From Corylus avellana (taxonomy: Eukaryota; Streptophyta; Magnoliopsida; Fagales; Betulaceae), in NCBI RefSeq assembly GCF_901000735.1, contig NC_081547.1:21266838-21330837 (forward strand): a stretch of 64,000 bases of DNA, in the 5' to 3' direction. This document shows, one piece after another, positions 34,151 to 59,300 of this stretch. Every line of letters begins with the position of its first letter. The first letter of the stretch is position 1. Under the pieces are notes generated by a model. The model was not told the DNA's origin. It searched no databases and saw only the letters and a program-made list of their open reading frames with translations. The position numbers and the translations under genes are program-made.

Positions 34151-34731
34151 TTTTTCAGTGGTAGCTCTTAGAAAATTCAATGGCGAATTTTCAAAAGAAA
34201 AGATGGAGAAATATCAAATGTTAAAATACAAAAATGAAAATGGTCCCCATCCTTGTGTTTTGAAAATTGAAAACAGCGAGGACAAGAAAAAAAAAAACAG
34301 AAAAAGACTTGATGGAGAAGGAATAGATTCAAGTGCTAGCCCACTACACGCTTCCATCTGCAAGAAAAGCTAAAAAGTACAACCCCCAAGTGTTTTGTTC
34401 CGACGTCTTCCTCGTAGCGCAACATTTTCCCTAAATATTTGCTTTTCCTCGAGACTGTTAAAAATATATATTTATACAAAAAAAAAAAAACAAAGAAAGA
34501 GAAATGTGTGTGCCTTCTTCCAAAGCGTTACGTTTCGCATCTAATCTTCCTCAGCTTCAGCTTTACTCTTACTTTCACTCTGGAACAGCATAGCAAAAGA
34601 GGAAGGACAAGAAGCGCAAGAGTTGGAAGTTTTAAAGGGTCAAAAGCTTGAAGAAGGAGCTGATTTTGAAAACCCAGAATCGGTTCTTTGATTTTTTTTT
34701 TTTTTATTGGGTTTGCTAGGAGTGGAGGAAT

Positions 34732-37700
34732 ATGGCTTTTTGCTCAATGTTTGTTTGCTGGAAGGGTTCGGATCGGTATGTTATTACTCTTTTTGTTGAT
34801 TTCTTTTGTGGGTTTTTTTTCCTTAATGTTATTGGATTGTTGGTGTAATTTGAGTTTGAGAAATTGTTTATGATGTGCTGTATTTTGGCGAGATGAGAGA
34901 AAGCTAAGGTGATTTTGAATTCTGAGTTCAGTTTAGATTTGGGGGACAAGCAGTCGGGTGTGGGTGAGAGGAATTTCTCAGTGGTCGGTTTGGTCGTTGA
35001 GAAATGGTGGGAAAAGAAAAAAGGGAAGTATGAGAAAGGAAATAAAAATGGAATCTTGAGGAGTAAATGAAACATTGTACAGAGGCATCTGTGGACTGTA
35101 GTATATGATTAATTTTAGCAGAATAATGTGTTCTACCACAGTTTTGTTGGCAACCAAACGAAGACTCACACACTCAATTTCATTAGACATAATTGAATTT
35201 CTATTTTTATTACAATGTTGTGATATAAGTTTAATTAGTGGAGTGCTTAATTGTACAGGAAAGAACGAGGGAAGAAGCAGCAAACATGGAGAGTCTTTTC
35301 TTTGAAGGAGCTGCACGCAGCCACGAACAATTTTAATTATGATAACAAGCTTGGAGAAGGGGGATTTGGCAGCGTTTACTGGGGTCAGCTTTGGGATGGA
35401 TCACAAGTACTGAAAACTGTTCAAGCTTTCCACTTATGTTCTCTAATGTGAATTATGCTTAGTATATAATTACTTTTACCCCTCTATCATTTGTTAATTG
35501 TGCAAAAGAGGTTTTTTTTTTTTTTTTTTTTTCAAAACAACATTGAATGGCTATGATTGTCGATATAATCTAAAATGAATATAGAAAAATGAATATCTTT
35601 AAGTGTTGGCTTTTTTGTTAATTCAACTTTAGGTTTTGGATCTGTTTATATTTTTAGGAACTGTATAATCTCACACTGCTTCATTCCACTTTTTGGTAGT
35701 CTCCCACCCCCTTCTTGTGATTACTAGACAATGTCAACAAATCTAAACAGTCGTGTGACCTGTGTCTAGTTTCTCTGTTTTGTCAAAAGGGTCTTTAGCT
35801 TTCTTTTATTTTAGAAAGAATATTTACAAGCGATATCTTTCTAATGTTCCAAATTTTAATTGAAATCCATGCTTAAATGATAAGATAATCAAGCATAACA
35901 AGTGAAAGATTGCATTGAAAGAAATGCACCCAAATGCACGATTTGGATAATTAAGCATTGGCATGAAGACTCCATAGCTTACATCAGCAATGGATATTAA
36001 ACATTGGATAGTCTAGGAAGCCATGCTTGATATGATAAGTAAAGATACCACAACTTGGTGACAAACTTAGGTATAGCAAGGTACTACTAATGATGGTGTG
36101 GAGTTAGGTGTAGCCAGAAGTTGTAAATAAAGAAAAAAAAAAGTTCTGAGAATGGCGTCACCCATTGGAATATGGTGAAGAAATAAGTTTTTGGATGACA
36201 GTAATGGTATAGAAGTAAGATTGGGAAGGGAGTATCTATCCCTAAGCCTGCTTCATACTTGAGTTGGCAGAACAAGAAATAAAGGCAAGGCGGGAGTCAA
36301 GCTACAAGAACAGTTTTTTTAACCTTAATTTCAATTTCTTTTAGCATCAATCTAGAAAGAGAATGTTTAAGATTGAAGATTCAGAGTGTTAATAGAATGG
36401 GGAATAGAGATATCTGTTCAAAAGTGGGATAGCATCTTTTAAGAAATGAGAAAGAGTCGCCTAAACTGGTTTAATACCATGTGCAACAAAGATCAATTAA
36501 TGCATCAATGGGAAAGAGAGATTTGATTTAACTTGAAGGAATGAAAAGGGTTAGAGAAAGGTCTAAGTAGTGAAGGATATGATAAACAAAACACAATAGG
36601 GAATATGGTTGCAAGCTAGACATGCCAAGAAAGGTACATGTAACTGACTCCTTTTAGTTGAAGTAAGATTCGTGTATCAACCCTAATTAATCAGGATCAG
36701 GGCTTGGTTAAGTTGAGTTGAGTACCAATGATAACAGACTTTGTAATGATTCCAATAAATTAAAGTTCTTAACGAAATGTGTATTAAGGAAACTTCTAGA
36801 GTTAGGATAAAATACATGTGTTAATATGCATTTAGTTATGTGTGGGGCAACCAAAAAGCTGCCACTGCACTGCTTGGGTCATTGTAGTTCACCTGAACCC
36901 ACCCCAACCTTGTTTAGAACCTGCATGAGGAACCCCACTAGGGAAGAGGTGGGATGGGGCCTCAGTCTCAGCACATGTTGTGGATATGTCTCATCGTGTT
37001 ATATGGAATGACAGATGATGTGGTCTAATCTAGTGATTGGGTTTCCCTAGTGTCAGCATTGCTTCCCATACTAGCAATTTCAATTTAGATTGCTTGAGCT
37101 CTACATACTTTCCACAATATTCCCTTTCTCCGAGGCAATTTTTTTAACTTGCACATAGCAAAACAATATTAATTTAAAGCTTCTAGTTTGTGCTATGTTC
37201 GATGCTAAATGGTCTCCTATGTACCTATCCTTGCTGTGCATACCACAAAAATCTAGTGCCCAACTTAGCACCAAATCTTTGTAGCTTGGCATTGTAAAAT
37301 GTAATGATAAGGCATGGAAGACTTCGCAAGTCAAGCAAGGACATAGCATTGGGAAGTCGTGGTACAGTTGCACTAGACAGGTGATTCAGCCTTGCTGGTT
37401 AGTTTTAAACTTATTATTGAAGTAATGCTGTAGGGTGTAAGGTGATTGGGACGGAGGTGAGTATCAATCATATAACCTTACAGTGTTTCTTGTAAATGGC
37501 AAATTGCCAGCCCTGTTTCACTAGACTTTTCCCGTAGCCACGCAAAGTTGTGGGTATCAAAGTTGCTCAATCACTGCCTAAGCCAACATGGTTTATTTGC
37601 CTACTTAATTTTAAGTTCCTGCCTAATATTTGGAAGAGCTTTTGCCATCGTTATTCTATCTTGAAGCGCTCTTCTTTAGCCAATTGCCAATAGTGCACCC

Positions 37701-39504
37701 TTCTAATTTCTGTTACCAACTAATATTAATAGGTTTATAGCCCGTATTGGGATACAGAAAACTTGCATCGTAAGTGACATGGTAGGAAGACGGTTGGAGA
37801 AATTTACTGCTAATTTCATTGATTGATTTCTTCTTGATATATTTGTTGCACTAACTACCGAAGATAAATAAGTGTGGTCTTTCATTTTGCTGCCCCTGTC
37901 ATGCACATTGATTAGGAATTCCTTTTTTCTTTTTCTTTTTTTCTAAGTATGCATTTTTTTCATATATATATATATATATGTTGTCAAATTATAATTCTTA
38001 ATTGCAAGGGTGCAAATGGAACTGCTTGTGTGGATATTAACCCTGTGGTGGCTCGTTTTCTTTAGAATAACAAGAAAATTAGTTAAAGAGGGCTCAAAGT
38101 GCTTTGGTAATGAAACTGCATGAAATGTAGATTACAAAGTTCAGTTAAACTTCCTTATATTCTCTTGTCACTGCTCTTTCAAGAAATCACTTTAATTGTG
38201 ATAGACTGATAGTAAAGTATTTGTAAGTTGACAAGCATCACGATACCAAAAGTTAGCATCTGTAATTTTTATTGCCATTAGAAGCAAGGTTTTTATTTTT
38301 ATTTTTATTTTTTACTTATGGCCTCCATAAGGATCTTGATTTGTTACTAAGTTGCAGCATTTCCTCAATATTCCTCTCCTGATGGTAATCTGAGCAACTG
38401 CGTATTGTTGTAATGCTTCTTTTCTCCCATAGACTTTTGGGTGTTTGCTTTAATTAATTCCTTGTACTGGATACCATTCTGAAAGGTGATAAACATGCAG
38501 CTTGCAGTCAAAAGGTTGAAGGCTTGGAGCAACAAAGCAGATATGGAATTTGCTGTTGAGGTTGAGATACTGGCACGAGTACGGCATAAGAATCTGCTAA
38601 GTTTACGTGGCTATTGCGCAGAGGGGCAAGAGCGTTTGATTGTATATGACTACATGCCAAATTTAAGCCTACTATCTCATCTTCATGGGCAGCATTCAGC
38701 GGAATGCCTTCTTGATTGGAACCGGCGGATGAATATTGCAGTTGGAGCTGCTGATGGAATTGCGTAAGTACTGAACCCAACTTTTCTGTTCATCTTTTCT
38801 TGCAGCTCATACTTAAACCTCCTAAATTTGTTTGATTCAGCTATCTCCACCATCACGCGACCCCACATATAATCCATAGAGACATTAAAGCAAGTAATGT
38901 GTTACTAGATTCAGATTTTCAGGCTCGAGTTGCTGATTTTGGATTTGCAAAGTTAATCCCTGATGGCGTAACACATGTAACTACAAGAGTTAAGGGTACC
39001 CTTGGCTACCTTGCACCTGAATATGCTATGTTGGGGAAAGCAAATGAGAGTTGTGATGTTTACAGCTTTGGGATACTACTGATAGAGATTGCCAGTGGCA
39101 GGAAACCGATTGAAAAACTGAGTTCAACAATTAAACGCTCAATTACTGATTGGGCACTGCCATTGGTTTGCGAGAGAAAGTATGATGAGGTAGCAGATCC
39201 AAAGCTTAATGGTAAGTATGTAGAGGAAGAGCTGAAAAGAGTTGTCTTGGTTGCACTCATATGTGCTCAGAGTCAGCCCGAGAAAAGACCCACAATGCTC
39301 GAGGTGGTGGAGCTTCTGAAGGGAGATTCGAAAGTGAAATTAGCTGAACTGGAAAATGATGAAATGTTCAAGGCTCCTCAAGCTGCAGATTATAATGATG
39401 GGGCATCAGCTGCGGAAGACAGCTCAGACTTCATCTCAGAGGAGAAGGATTCAAAACAGGAATTGAAAGAGGAGATCGAGCTAAGAAATGAATTTAATCA
39501 CTGA
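34732..39504 (+). CDS. PTI1-like receptor-like cytoplasmic kinase (At3g15890 counterpart)
   Basis: Cytoplasmic Ser/Thr-type kinase of the RLCK class; substrate unknown. Four exons: 34732-34775, 35259-35406, 38501-38763, 38841-39504, with consistent phases, giving 372 residues. Exon 1 encodes MAFCSMFVCWKGSDR, whose two cysteines could be acylated for membrane attachment. The kinase domain begins FSLKELHAATNNFNYDNKLG with the glycine loop GEGGFGSVYWG. LAVKRLK holds the ATP-binding Lys, HRDIKASNVLLD the catalytic loop, VADFGFAKL the metal site and GYLAPEYAM the activation-segment end. All key residues are intact. An acidic tail follows (ISEEKDSKQELKEEIE). Intron 2 is 3.1 kb, large beside the others, and splits just before the ATP-binding motif. 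Retaining it would stop translation soon after exon 2. The close match to At3g15890 is from memory. Confidence 0.94.
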
Positions 39505-39721
39505 AAAGCCTAACTGCAGTATAGATTCAATGTGAAATATGTATTTAGTTACAGTATTTGGGTTTATCAGGGCAATGTGTCACTGGCCTTCGTTTTATTA
39601 GTGTTGCCTGGAACCATGGCTACTGTCAAGAAAGCTTGGTTTTGTGAGTGCTGTGAGATGTATTTGTGTTGCTCATCAACTTTTGTTCCTTTATTCTGGA
39701 AGAATGACATGAAAAGTGTGA

Positions 39722-39845
39722 TACTTTTTTCGGGTGGTGCTCGGATTTTTGGTTCTATCTCTACTATACAGTTACTGAAAAGTGAGATTTTTTTTTTTTT
39801 TGGATGGTGCTCGGATTTTTGGCTCCATCTCTATTTTATTGAATG
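39722..39845 (+). repeat. Direct duplication in the kinase 3' untranslated region
   Basis: GGTGGTGCTCGGATTTTTGG and the following TCTATCTCTA recur about 70 bases on as GATGGTGCTCGGATTTTTGG and TCCATCTCTA. It lies after the stop at 39504, in the probable transcript tail. Confidence 0.75.
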
Positions 39846-40451
39846 ATGTGGTGGGTTTGGCTTTCAACATTCTAGTAGAAAGCATGCATCCCAGTACAGC
39901 CCCTATTGCAAGTTTGCAACTGGTGCGGGTAAAGGTGAACAACGATAATTAATGAGAAAAAAAGGAGAGGCCTATTGATTAGAAGTCACTACAAAAGGGT
40001 ATGTCAATAGCGAACTTCTTTCTTTCTCGGGTCTCTTTTCAAAGGCGAATCGCATGTCTGCGACATTTTTTTAAGGATAAGCAGTTAATGTAAAAGAATC
40101 TATTTGTTCAAATTGATAGATTCAAATAAATTTTGAGTTGTCTGATCACTTACTAAAATAAGTGAGTCTCATATAGAGTCTCTCACATTACCTGTCTAAA
40201 TTGCTAGCAATTCAGGCAAATAATTATAATAAATCTTAATCCAAGTATCCAACCATATTGTACACTAGCAAACCTCATTTTGAGTCCAGGAAGCCACTCA
40301 TTCCAACAATTAAACTCTAGTCCAAAAAATTGAAAGTTTTGAACTTTCCAATGGGCATTCAAAATTTAAGGAATTTTATAAACACAAATTAACCATAGTT
40401 GCCATTATCATGTTGATTTTCTGGTAAAATATTGCATACAATATTTATCAT
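39846..40451. other. Intergenic DNA between the kinase and PRP8
   Basis: The two genes are convergent here. No gene recognised. Mostly AT-rich unique-looking sequence up to the MITE at 40452. Confidence 0.5.
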
Positions 40452-40796
40452 GAGGAAACTTTACTTAAAACCATTGAACTATCACTCGTTTTGAGAATAC
40501 CTCCTAAATTTTAAAAACTTTCAATGTACTCCCTCCGTCAATTTCTAAACGTTAAAAGTAATAAAATAACCTTTATACCTCTTAAATTTTTATAAAATTT
40601 TAATTTTAAATTTTAAAAAAAATTAAGAATAATTTAGTCTTTTTAAAGGTTTTTAGTATGGTTTAACGTAAAAAATTGACAGAAGAGTCAGTTGCATCAA
40701 GTTGAAAATTCAAATGATAAAATTGAAAGTTTTTGAAATTTGAAAAAGTCTTCTCAAAACGCGTAGTAATTCAAAAGTCCGAAGTAATGTCATCTC
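40452..40796. mobile_element. MITE, about 345 bp, related to 29654-30001
   Basis: The left end GAGGAAACTTTACTTAAAAC, TTGAACTATCACTCGTTTTG pairs with the right arm (complement GAGATGACATTACTTCGGAC, TTGAATTACTACGCGTTTTG). Possible 9-bp duplication ATTTATCAT/ATTTATATT. The arm text matches the element at 29654. It sits about 350 bases downstream of the PRP8 stop. Confidence 0.7.
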
Positions 40797-41147
40797 ATTT
40801 ATATTTTTCTTTAGGAAACGTAATTTTAATAAATCAATACAAGAGGGGTACTCGCGCACCACCACAAGCAACACAATCTTTGTTTACAGCATGCAAAGAT
40901 AACAAAAATACTCACATTGTTGCTTAAATTGTGGCCAAGTAGGAATTCGAGGCTTTAGCTTCATTATAAATGTATATACTTCAACTGGCAAAATCATATA
41001 ATATGTACAAATACTAGTAAAATACAACCGCTACAAAAAGCTGGCAACAACAATTTGGATCTCAAGATTACACATGATTTTTACAACAAAAAGAAAAAAA
41101 AAGGAAGAAAGGTTCTACAATTCCTCCGCATTGTATGATCTCAACTT

Positions 41148-53408
<12,261 letters not shown>

Positions 53409-53428
53409 GGTGGAAATGTTCGAATCTC

Positions 53429-53436
53429 AACCCTAA
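53429..53436 (+). promoter_or_regulatory. Telo-box motif in the PRP8 leader/promoter
   Basis: AACCCTAA, 21 bases upstream of the PRP8 start. A second motif on the other strand lies at 53542-53550 (minus AAAACCCTA). Such telo boxes are known from promoters of plant ribosomal and other translation or growth genes. A role here is inference. Confidence 0.45.
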
Positions 53437-53541
53437 AAAACTCTGATAAGCAAAATGAGTTATAGCGTTGGTAGATTTGAGATTTCTCTGTACGAGAGCT
53501 TTTTTTTTTTTTTCTTTTTGAGGAGATTCAATGGCAGTTTC

Positions 53542-53550
53542 TAGGGTTTT
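53542..53550 (-). promoter_or_regulatory. Second telo-box motif upstream of PRP8
   Basis: The minus strand reads AAAACCCTA about 135 bases upstream of the start codon, in the orientation of PRP8. Next to it is a CT/GA-rich stretch (53571-53600). Confidence 0.45.
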
Positions 53551-53649
53551 GTGGGTTTGTCTCCCTCTCTCTCAGTGAGAAAAGAGGTACTGAGAAACTA
53601 AAGAGAAAATGAGGGTGGAGATTGGCTTATATTTCGTGGGACAATGGAG

Positions 53650-54077
53650 TTGGATATGGTGGCGCACGTGACTGTGGTATTGGGTACCGACTTGGATGTG
53701 GGCTTTTCCTTTTTGGTCTTTAGATGTGAGCTTTGGGTTGGGTGGTATCATTGGGCCTTACAAATCCCAATGTTGGAGTGGGCTATTTAGCAGCTTGCTT
53801 TATATTTTTTTTTTTTAAATTTAAAGAATTAAATTACTTTCATATCATTTTCTTATACTATTTAAACATTCTTTTAAATAAATAATAAAAGAAAGAGAGA
53901 ATAAAGAGAAATTATTTTAAATAAATACTAAGGGAAAGAAATATGAAATAAAGAAAAGAGAAAACCTTTTTTTTGAATAAAATAATGGCAAGGGGACCAA
54001 AAGTGCTACTCTAGATGTAGGTTAGTAATTTTCCTTCCCTTGTGTTATTTCTTTTTGTTTAGAGAACATTAAGACCT
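53650..54077. other. AT-rich intergenic DNA upstream of PRP8
   Basis: Purine-rich AAATAA/AGAGAA text from 53870 to 53975. No gene recognised. Confidence 0.5.
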
Positions 54078-54900
54078 TGTTTGGTATGCGAAATAACAAT
54101 TTCATTAGAAATATGAATAGCTATTATTGGGAATAAGAAAATGTGGAATGAAATAGCTAATCATATTTCTTGGTTTGGTGATTACACATTTGCTTTTGTT
54201 GGAATTGTACTAAAATTACTAAAATACCCTAAATATATATAAAGAAGTAATAAATATATTTAAAAAAAAAAAAAAACTGAAAATTTGCTTTGACATGATT
54301 GTATACCTTTATTTTTGGTGTTATTTCTTTAAGTTAATTAGTGGAGCCTTTGCGAATGGACGTGAGTGACAATGTTTGTTTATTTTAAAGAACAATACAT
54401 TTTAGCGTAGATTTGGACTCTTCTAATTCTAGTTTTGGACTATAAATTAAAATGTTTTTTTTTTTGTTTGATATTTGTTATGTGATTGGGCTAATCAGCA
54501 GAGTATTTGCGAATGAATGTGAGGGACCATGTTCCTTTAAGTAAAAGCAATACGTTTTAGTGTAAATTTGGGTTCTTCTATTTCTAGTTTTAACCTATAA
54601 ATTAAAATAGTTATTGCTTGAATGTATTAGTTTAATTGGTTCTTGAATGATTTATTTTGTTTACTATGTATTAGAAATTAAAAATAATTTATTTTTCAGG
54701 TTTTTTGTTTTTTGGCTTGCAAAAAATAATAATAATAATGGGTTTTTTGAAAAAACTCATTCCATTTATTAAGGAATAGTTATTCCTCAATAAATGAGAG
54801 GGATGAATATTCATCTTCATAGGGGAGTAGCTATTCCAAGAAATGGTGAGCAACCAATCAAAAGTAGATATTTCAATGGTCTATTCTACCTGCCAAACGA
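54078..54900. mobile_element. Inverted-repeat element (about 0.8 kb) with internal tandem duplication
   Basis: The outer ends TTGTTTGGTATGCG and TACCTGCCAAACGA are loosely inverted; AGAAATATGAATAGCTATT and AATATTCATC/GTAGCTATTCC add further inverted pairing. Inside, 54334-54452 and 54490-54608 are two diverged direct copies, with TTTGCGAATG, ACAATACATTTTAGCGTA and TCTAGTTTTG as shared landmarks. No transposase. Confidence 0.5.
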
Positions 54901-54970
54901 TGCATACTTGCATGAGGCTTTTTGAGAGTTTTTCCTACATTTAAGAATTGAGTGGAATTTATGGAGCATG

Positions 54971-55146
54971 TTGCTAGTGCTCTTATTACAACACGTGTTG
55001 TAATTTTTTCAATGATCCATATTTAATTTCAAATTTTCATGAAAAAGAGAGATATAGTGAAATTAAATTTAGACAATTGAAAAAAATTACAACACATGTT
55101 TTGAAACTTTGTTTTTACAGCACCTAAGTTAAATCCTTATTACGCA
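54971..55146. repeat. Inverted repeat, MITE-like
   Basis: ATTACAACACGTGTTGTAAT, itself a palindrome, followed by TTTTTCAATGATCC, is mirrored at 55073-55103 (AATTGAAAAAAATTACAACA). Inner arms around TTTAATTTC/GAAATTAAA also pair. Target duplication not established. Confidence 0.55.
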
Positions 55147-56320
55147 TCTCGTATGGATTTTGTTTTCTTCTCCCTCAAATTATAGAGCAATAATGCAATA
55201 CATCAATTTCTATCTCAATAATGCAATACACCTATTGGATGTAATTTTGGATGTCTTGTATAATTATATGAAGTCTCATTTGGAGACGATATCCTCCAAG
55301 TTATTAGCATTTGAGATACAACTAGAATTGCTTTCATCTCCTCAGTTATAGAGACTTTTTTGTCAAATTATGCGTGGGGACCTTGATAGTCCTATAAAAA
55401 TATTGCTATGATTGCTAAATTGTCTTGGATGATGACATCAAAGCTGAGATTTTTTTTCCATTTTATAGGTGAGAAATGAGTAGAAGAGGAACCCAAAAAC
55501 ATGTACAAGAGAAAGAAAGACAAATACAAGATAACAAACAAAGACAAAGCAAGATCCTTCCCACTATCAAGGGGAAAGTCTAACAAAGGGAAGAGAGTTG
55601 TCATCTAGCTAAATAATGAGCATAAAAATTTGCATGACTCAAGTGTTTGAGTTGAACTGTTAGAGGCTTCCCAAACATTCTCTTCTATCTCTTGAAAGAT
55701 AGTTATTTTTTCCTTGCACTTTCTCCACCTCCTCAGTGAGGTTTTTCCATTGCCTCTGTGTGGCTCTTATCGAAGGAGGAGGGAGAGACATTGTTTTCTC
55801 CCCCCTCCCCTCTTCCCCTCCACCTAGTGCGGCTGTTTCCCTTCCCCTCTTCGTCGCCAGTTCTCATTTTGTTTCTTTCTTTTTTTCCTCTGAGCAGCGG
55901 CGCCGCCATTCCTTCTTCCTCAGTCCATGTCAACCCGCTTGGTCGGCCTCCTCTGGTCGCTTTCCACATTCTGCAGCTGCGTCATTCTCAATTCTTCGGT
56001 AGTTCTCAACTTCAAAACTTTCAAAGCCAAATATGTCAGTCTCCGTTCCTCCTCAGCTTCGACGTGCCACACCAGAGACTTACCCAACCTCCCAGCCTTC
56101 CGTCGATGCCATCCCCGCCATGTTCCAACCACCACACGCCACCGTGTGGTCCTCACGCATCTGTGCATGGTTTTCACGTGCCATCTCGTATCCTTCAAGT
56201 TATTGCCAAAAGCTCTTCCACCTACCTCCATCCGCCCTATCCTCTGTTCAAGCTGCTGCTTAGTGAGTTTTTTTATTGCTTTCTTTATTTTGCCATGTAT
56301 TTTTAATTTTCTTTTGATTT
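55147..56320. other. Intergenic DNA, CT-rich from 55720
   Basis: Frames of 76-182 residues cross 55733-56306 in several phases and on both strands because the sequence is CT-rich. None resembles a known family, and no splice pattern ties them together. I treat them as chance. There may be a non-coding or decayed gene fragment. Confidence 0.4.
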
Positions 56321-59300
56321 TATAAGACCCGAGAAAATAATTAAGTTTATTATTAATAACCTCATAGTAATCTGAATTAATTAATGAGATAAATTGCACA
56401 TGGGATGATTTATAATAATAATAATGATGATGATTTTATCATAATTGAAATATAAACAAGATTAATTAATAATAATAATATTTATGTGATAATAATATAA
56501 TAACAATATTATTTAATGATGATATATTATGTAATGTAAGTTTTAAGTGATAATGAGATTAACTAATAATAATGTTAGTGGACAAATGATTAATAAATAA
56601 AATAGATTAATGGTAAGTTGTAGTTAAAATAAATAAAAGTAGTGTGAGGAATAAAAGAGGACAATAAAGATAGAACCAATATGTAGTGGGGTAATCTTGC
56701 AATTTTAAAAAGATGGGGCTTAAAATAAAAAGGAGATCTAACTAATGCCACGTGTCGGGCTACCATTGGTTATGTGAGATATCCCTTATCCCTTTATCTC
56801 ATCTCTTTCCCCTACTCTCATCTCACGCACACTCTCTCTCCCCCTTCTTTCTTTCCTTTGTTTATTTCCTTCTCATCTCCTTCTCCCTTCTCTTCTTTAC
56901 ACACACACGCACACATAGCCGAGAGAGAGAGAGAACGATGGTGAGATTGAGGGAGAGGAGCTGCTGACTGTGGAGAAGAAGTAGAAGAAGAAGAAGAAGA
57001 AGAAAGTGAGGAACAAAAATGGGATTTCCAACCATGGATTGTTGTTGGGTAAATCTCTAAGCTTTCTTTCATGATTTTCTGTTCTACCCATTGGATTGGA
57101 AGTTTGAAATCATAATAATTTGGAAAATTTCTATTTAGGTCCGAAAGTTGGGGGGGATTGTAATATGAAGCTAAATGCCTAAAATTAATGTCGGGCATTT
57201 ATGCTTATTAAATTGTTATGCATTATACAAGTTTCGACTTATGGAATTAATGGGTTGATACTCTAATTTTACCTATTAGTAAAGCATGGGCATAAATCCT
57301 AATTTTATATAGTTTGAATTAAATTGGGGCTTTTGGTATGTAAACACTAGGATGGCTAATTGGATGGGTTAATTGCATTTGAAGTGTTAATTAACCCTAG
57401 GCTTTCATGGGTTTAATAGAAATTGATGAATACGGGTTTAGGTTCTAATGTTATATTAGAATCATAGTAATTATTGTAAGTGTTTATAAATATTATAAAT
57501 TAGGGTAAACGACAATGAGAATGGATATATACATGTTACGTATAATAAGAGAGTAAATGAGTATTTAATGTAATGAGTAGTAAATAGATAAGTAGATGGG
57601 TATAATGGTAAACATGTTGATAAACATAGAGTATAATAAGGTTATGTAATAAGGTTAAGATGAGATGATTGTATATTATTGGTTGTCCAAATATAACCTT
57701 AAGGCATTAGAGTATTATATGTATAAATTGGTTATGTTGTAAAAATGCATAACTAGACTTTGGATTCACTTAGTATTGCAATTAAATATATATGTACAAT
57801 AAAAGTGACATAAACGCATTATTGAAATTGGATTAACTTAATATGCGTTTAAATTATATAAGTATCAAATATACTTTCATCATGAATTAAAAAAGTAATA
57901 AATTGCTAATGTAAAGATGGAATTCATTAAATGTGTATTTAGTAATCAAGTTAATACATGGTGTAAGAATATGGTAACTTTGGGTGTCTTAGTGTAAAGC
58001 AATTAATTAGAATAAGGCCTTAGTTGTGTTGGCTTATTTGGAGGGTCTTTAGTGCTTAGTTAATGTCTAGGGGAGTAAGCGATGTAGTGAGAGATGCTTG
58101 TGGGATGCAAGTATCTTGGTGAAGTTTGTGTTGTTAGAGCCTATAATAGAGTTTAACTATGTGTTTATCATGTAAATATATAAGTACTCGCAAGTGGGTC
58201 AAGGTTGCTAAGAGAACCCAAGCAAATCAAGGTAAGTATTTTACTTACTGGGCAAAAAAAGATACAATTTTTAAAGATAAAAGATGTTTTGTTGAACGAT
58301 TAATGTATGATGTTTTGAGATACTATGACTAGTGATGATGCTTCATGAGATGTGTTGGATGAATGTTTGATGAAATGTTTCTATGAACTTTATGGGTTTG
58401 TAAGATAATGAGATGATTATGCTGTTATAAGCATTGGTTGGTTTAAATGGTTTATGACATGATTATATGATTTTATGATATGAGTTATGATAACACATGA
58501 GTTCAAGGATTCATTGACATAAGCATGAACATGGCATGAGCAATGAAACGGAAACGGGGTTTAACTCCGGTGTTGATTGAGTATGGTCTCACTACCGTAG
58601 AGTTGACCCATGCATAATGGAAGCGGGGTTCAACTCCGAGGGTGATTGAGTATAGTCTCACTACTGTGGAGTTGGCCCAATGCTTAATGAAAAACGGGGT
58701 GACAACTCCAGTGTGATTGAGTATGGTCTCACTGCCGTGGAGTTGGCCCAATGCATAATGGAAAACGGGGTGACAACTTCGGTGGTGATTGAGTGTGGTC
58801 TCACTACCGTTGAGCTGGCCACATGTATGATTCCGGTGGTGATTGAGTATGGTCTCACTACGGTTGAACGAGCCTCATGAATAACTCGGGTGGTGATTGA
58901 GTATTGTCTCACTACCGAGAGCTGCCCTCACAATAGAACTGGCACAATATGATGAGCATGAGCATGCGCACGCATAGCATATGATTGTATGATGATGATG
59001 ATTAATTTTGTGTGATTTTTATACTAGGCGTATCAGTATGCCTATGTGCAAGAGGCGCAACTGCGCATAATGTATACCGATATGAATGGTTGATTTTTAT
59101 GCTAGACGTATCAGTATGCATATGTGACTGGTATGGGACGGACGCATATGTGTACTTTTATGGCTAGATGATGCATGATGACATATGTATACTGTTATCG
59201 CTAGAAGATGCAAGATGACATATGTATACCATTATTGCTAGATGTTGCATGATGACTTTCAATATGATTCATTGTTAAGCTATATAATTTGTAAGTATGT

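Noticed and set aside
55733..56399. Overlapping frames up to 182 codons on both strands
   Set aside because: CT-rich composition; no recognisable domain, and all phases are open, which is not typical of a real gene.
58503..58912. Repeated 80-residue frames
   Set aside because: Produced by the minisatellite period, not by a gene.
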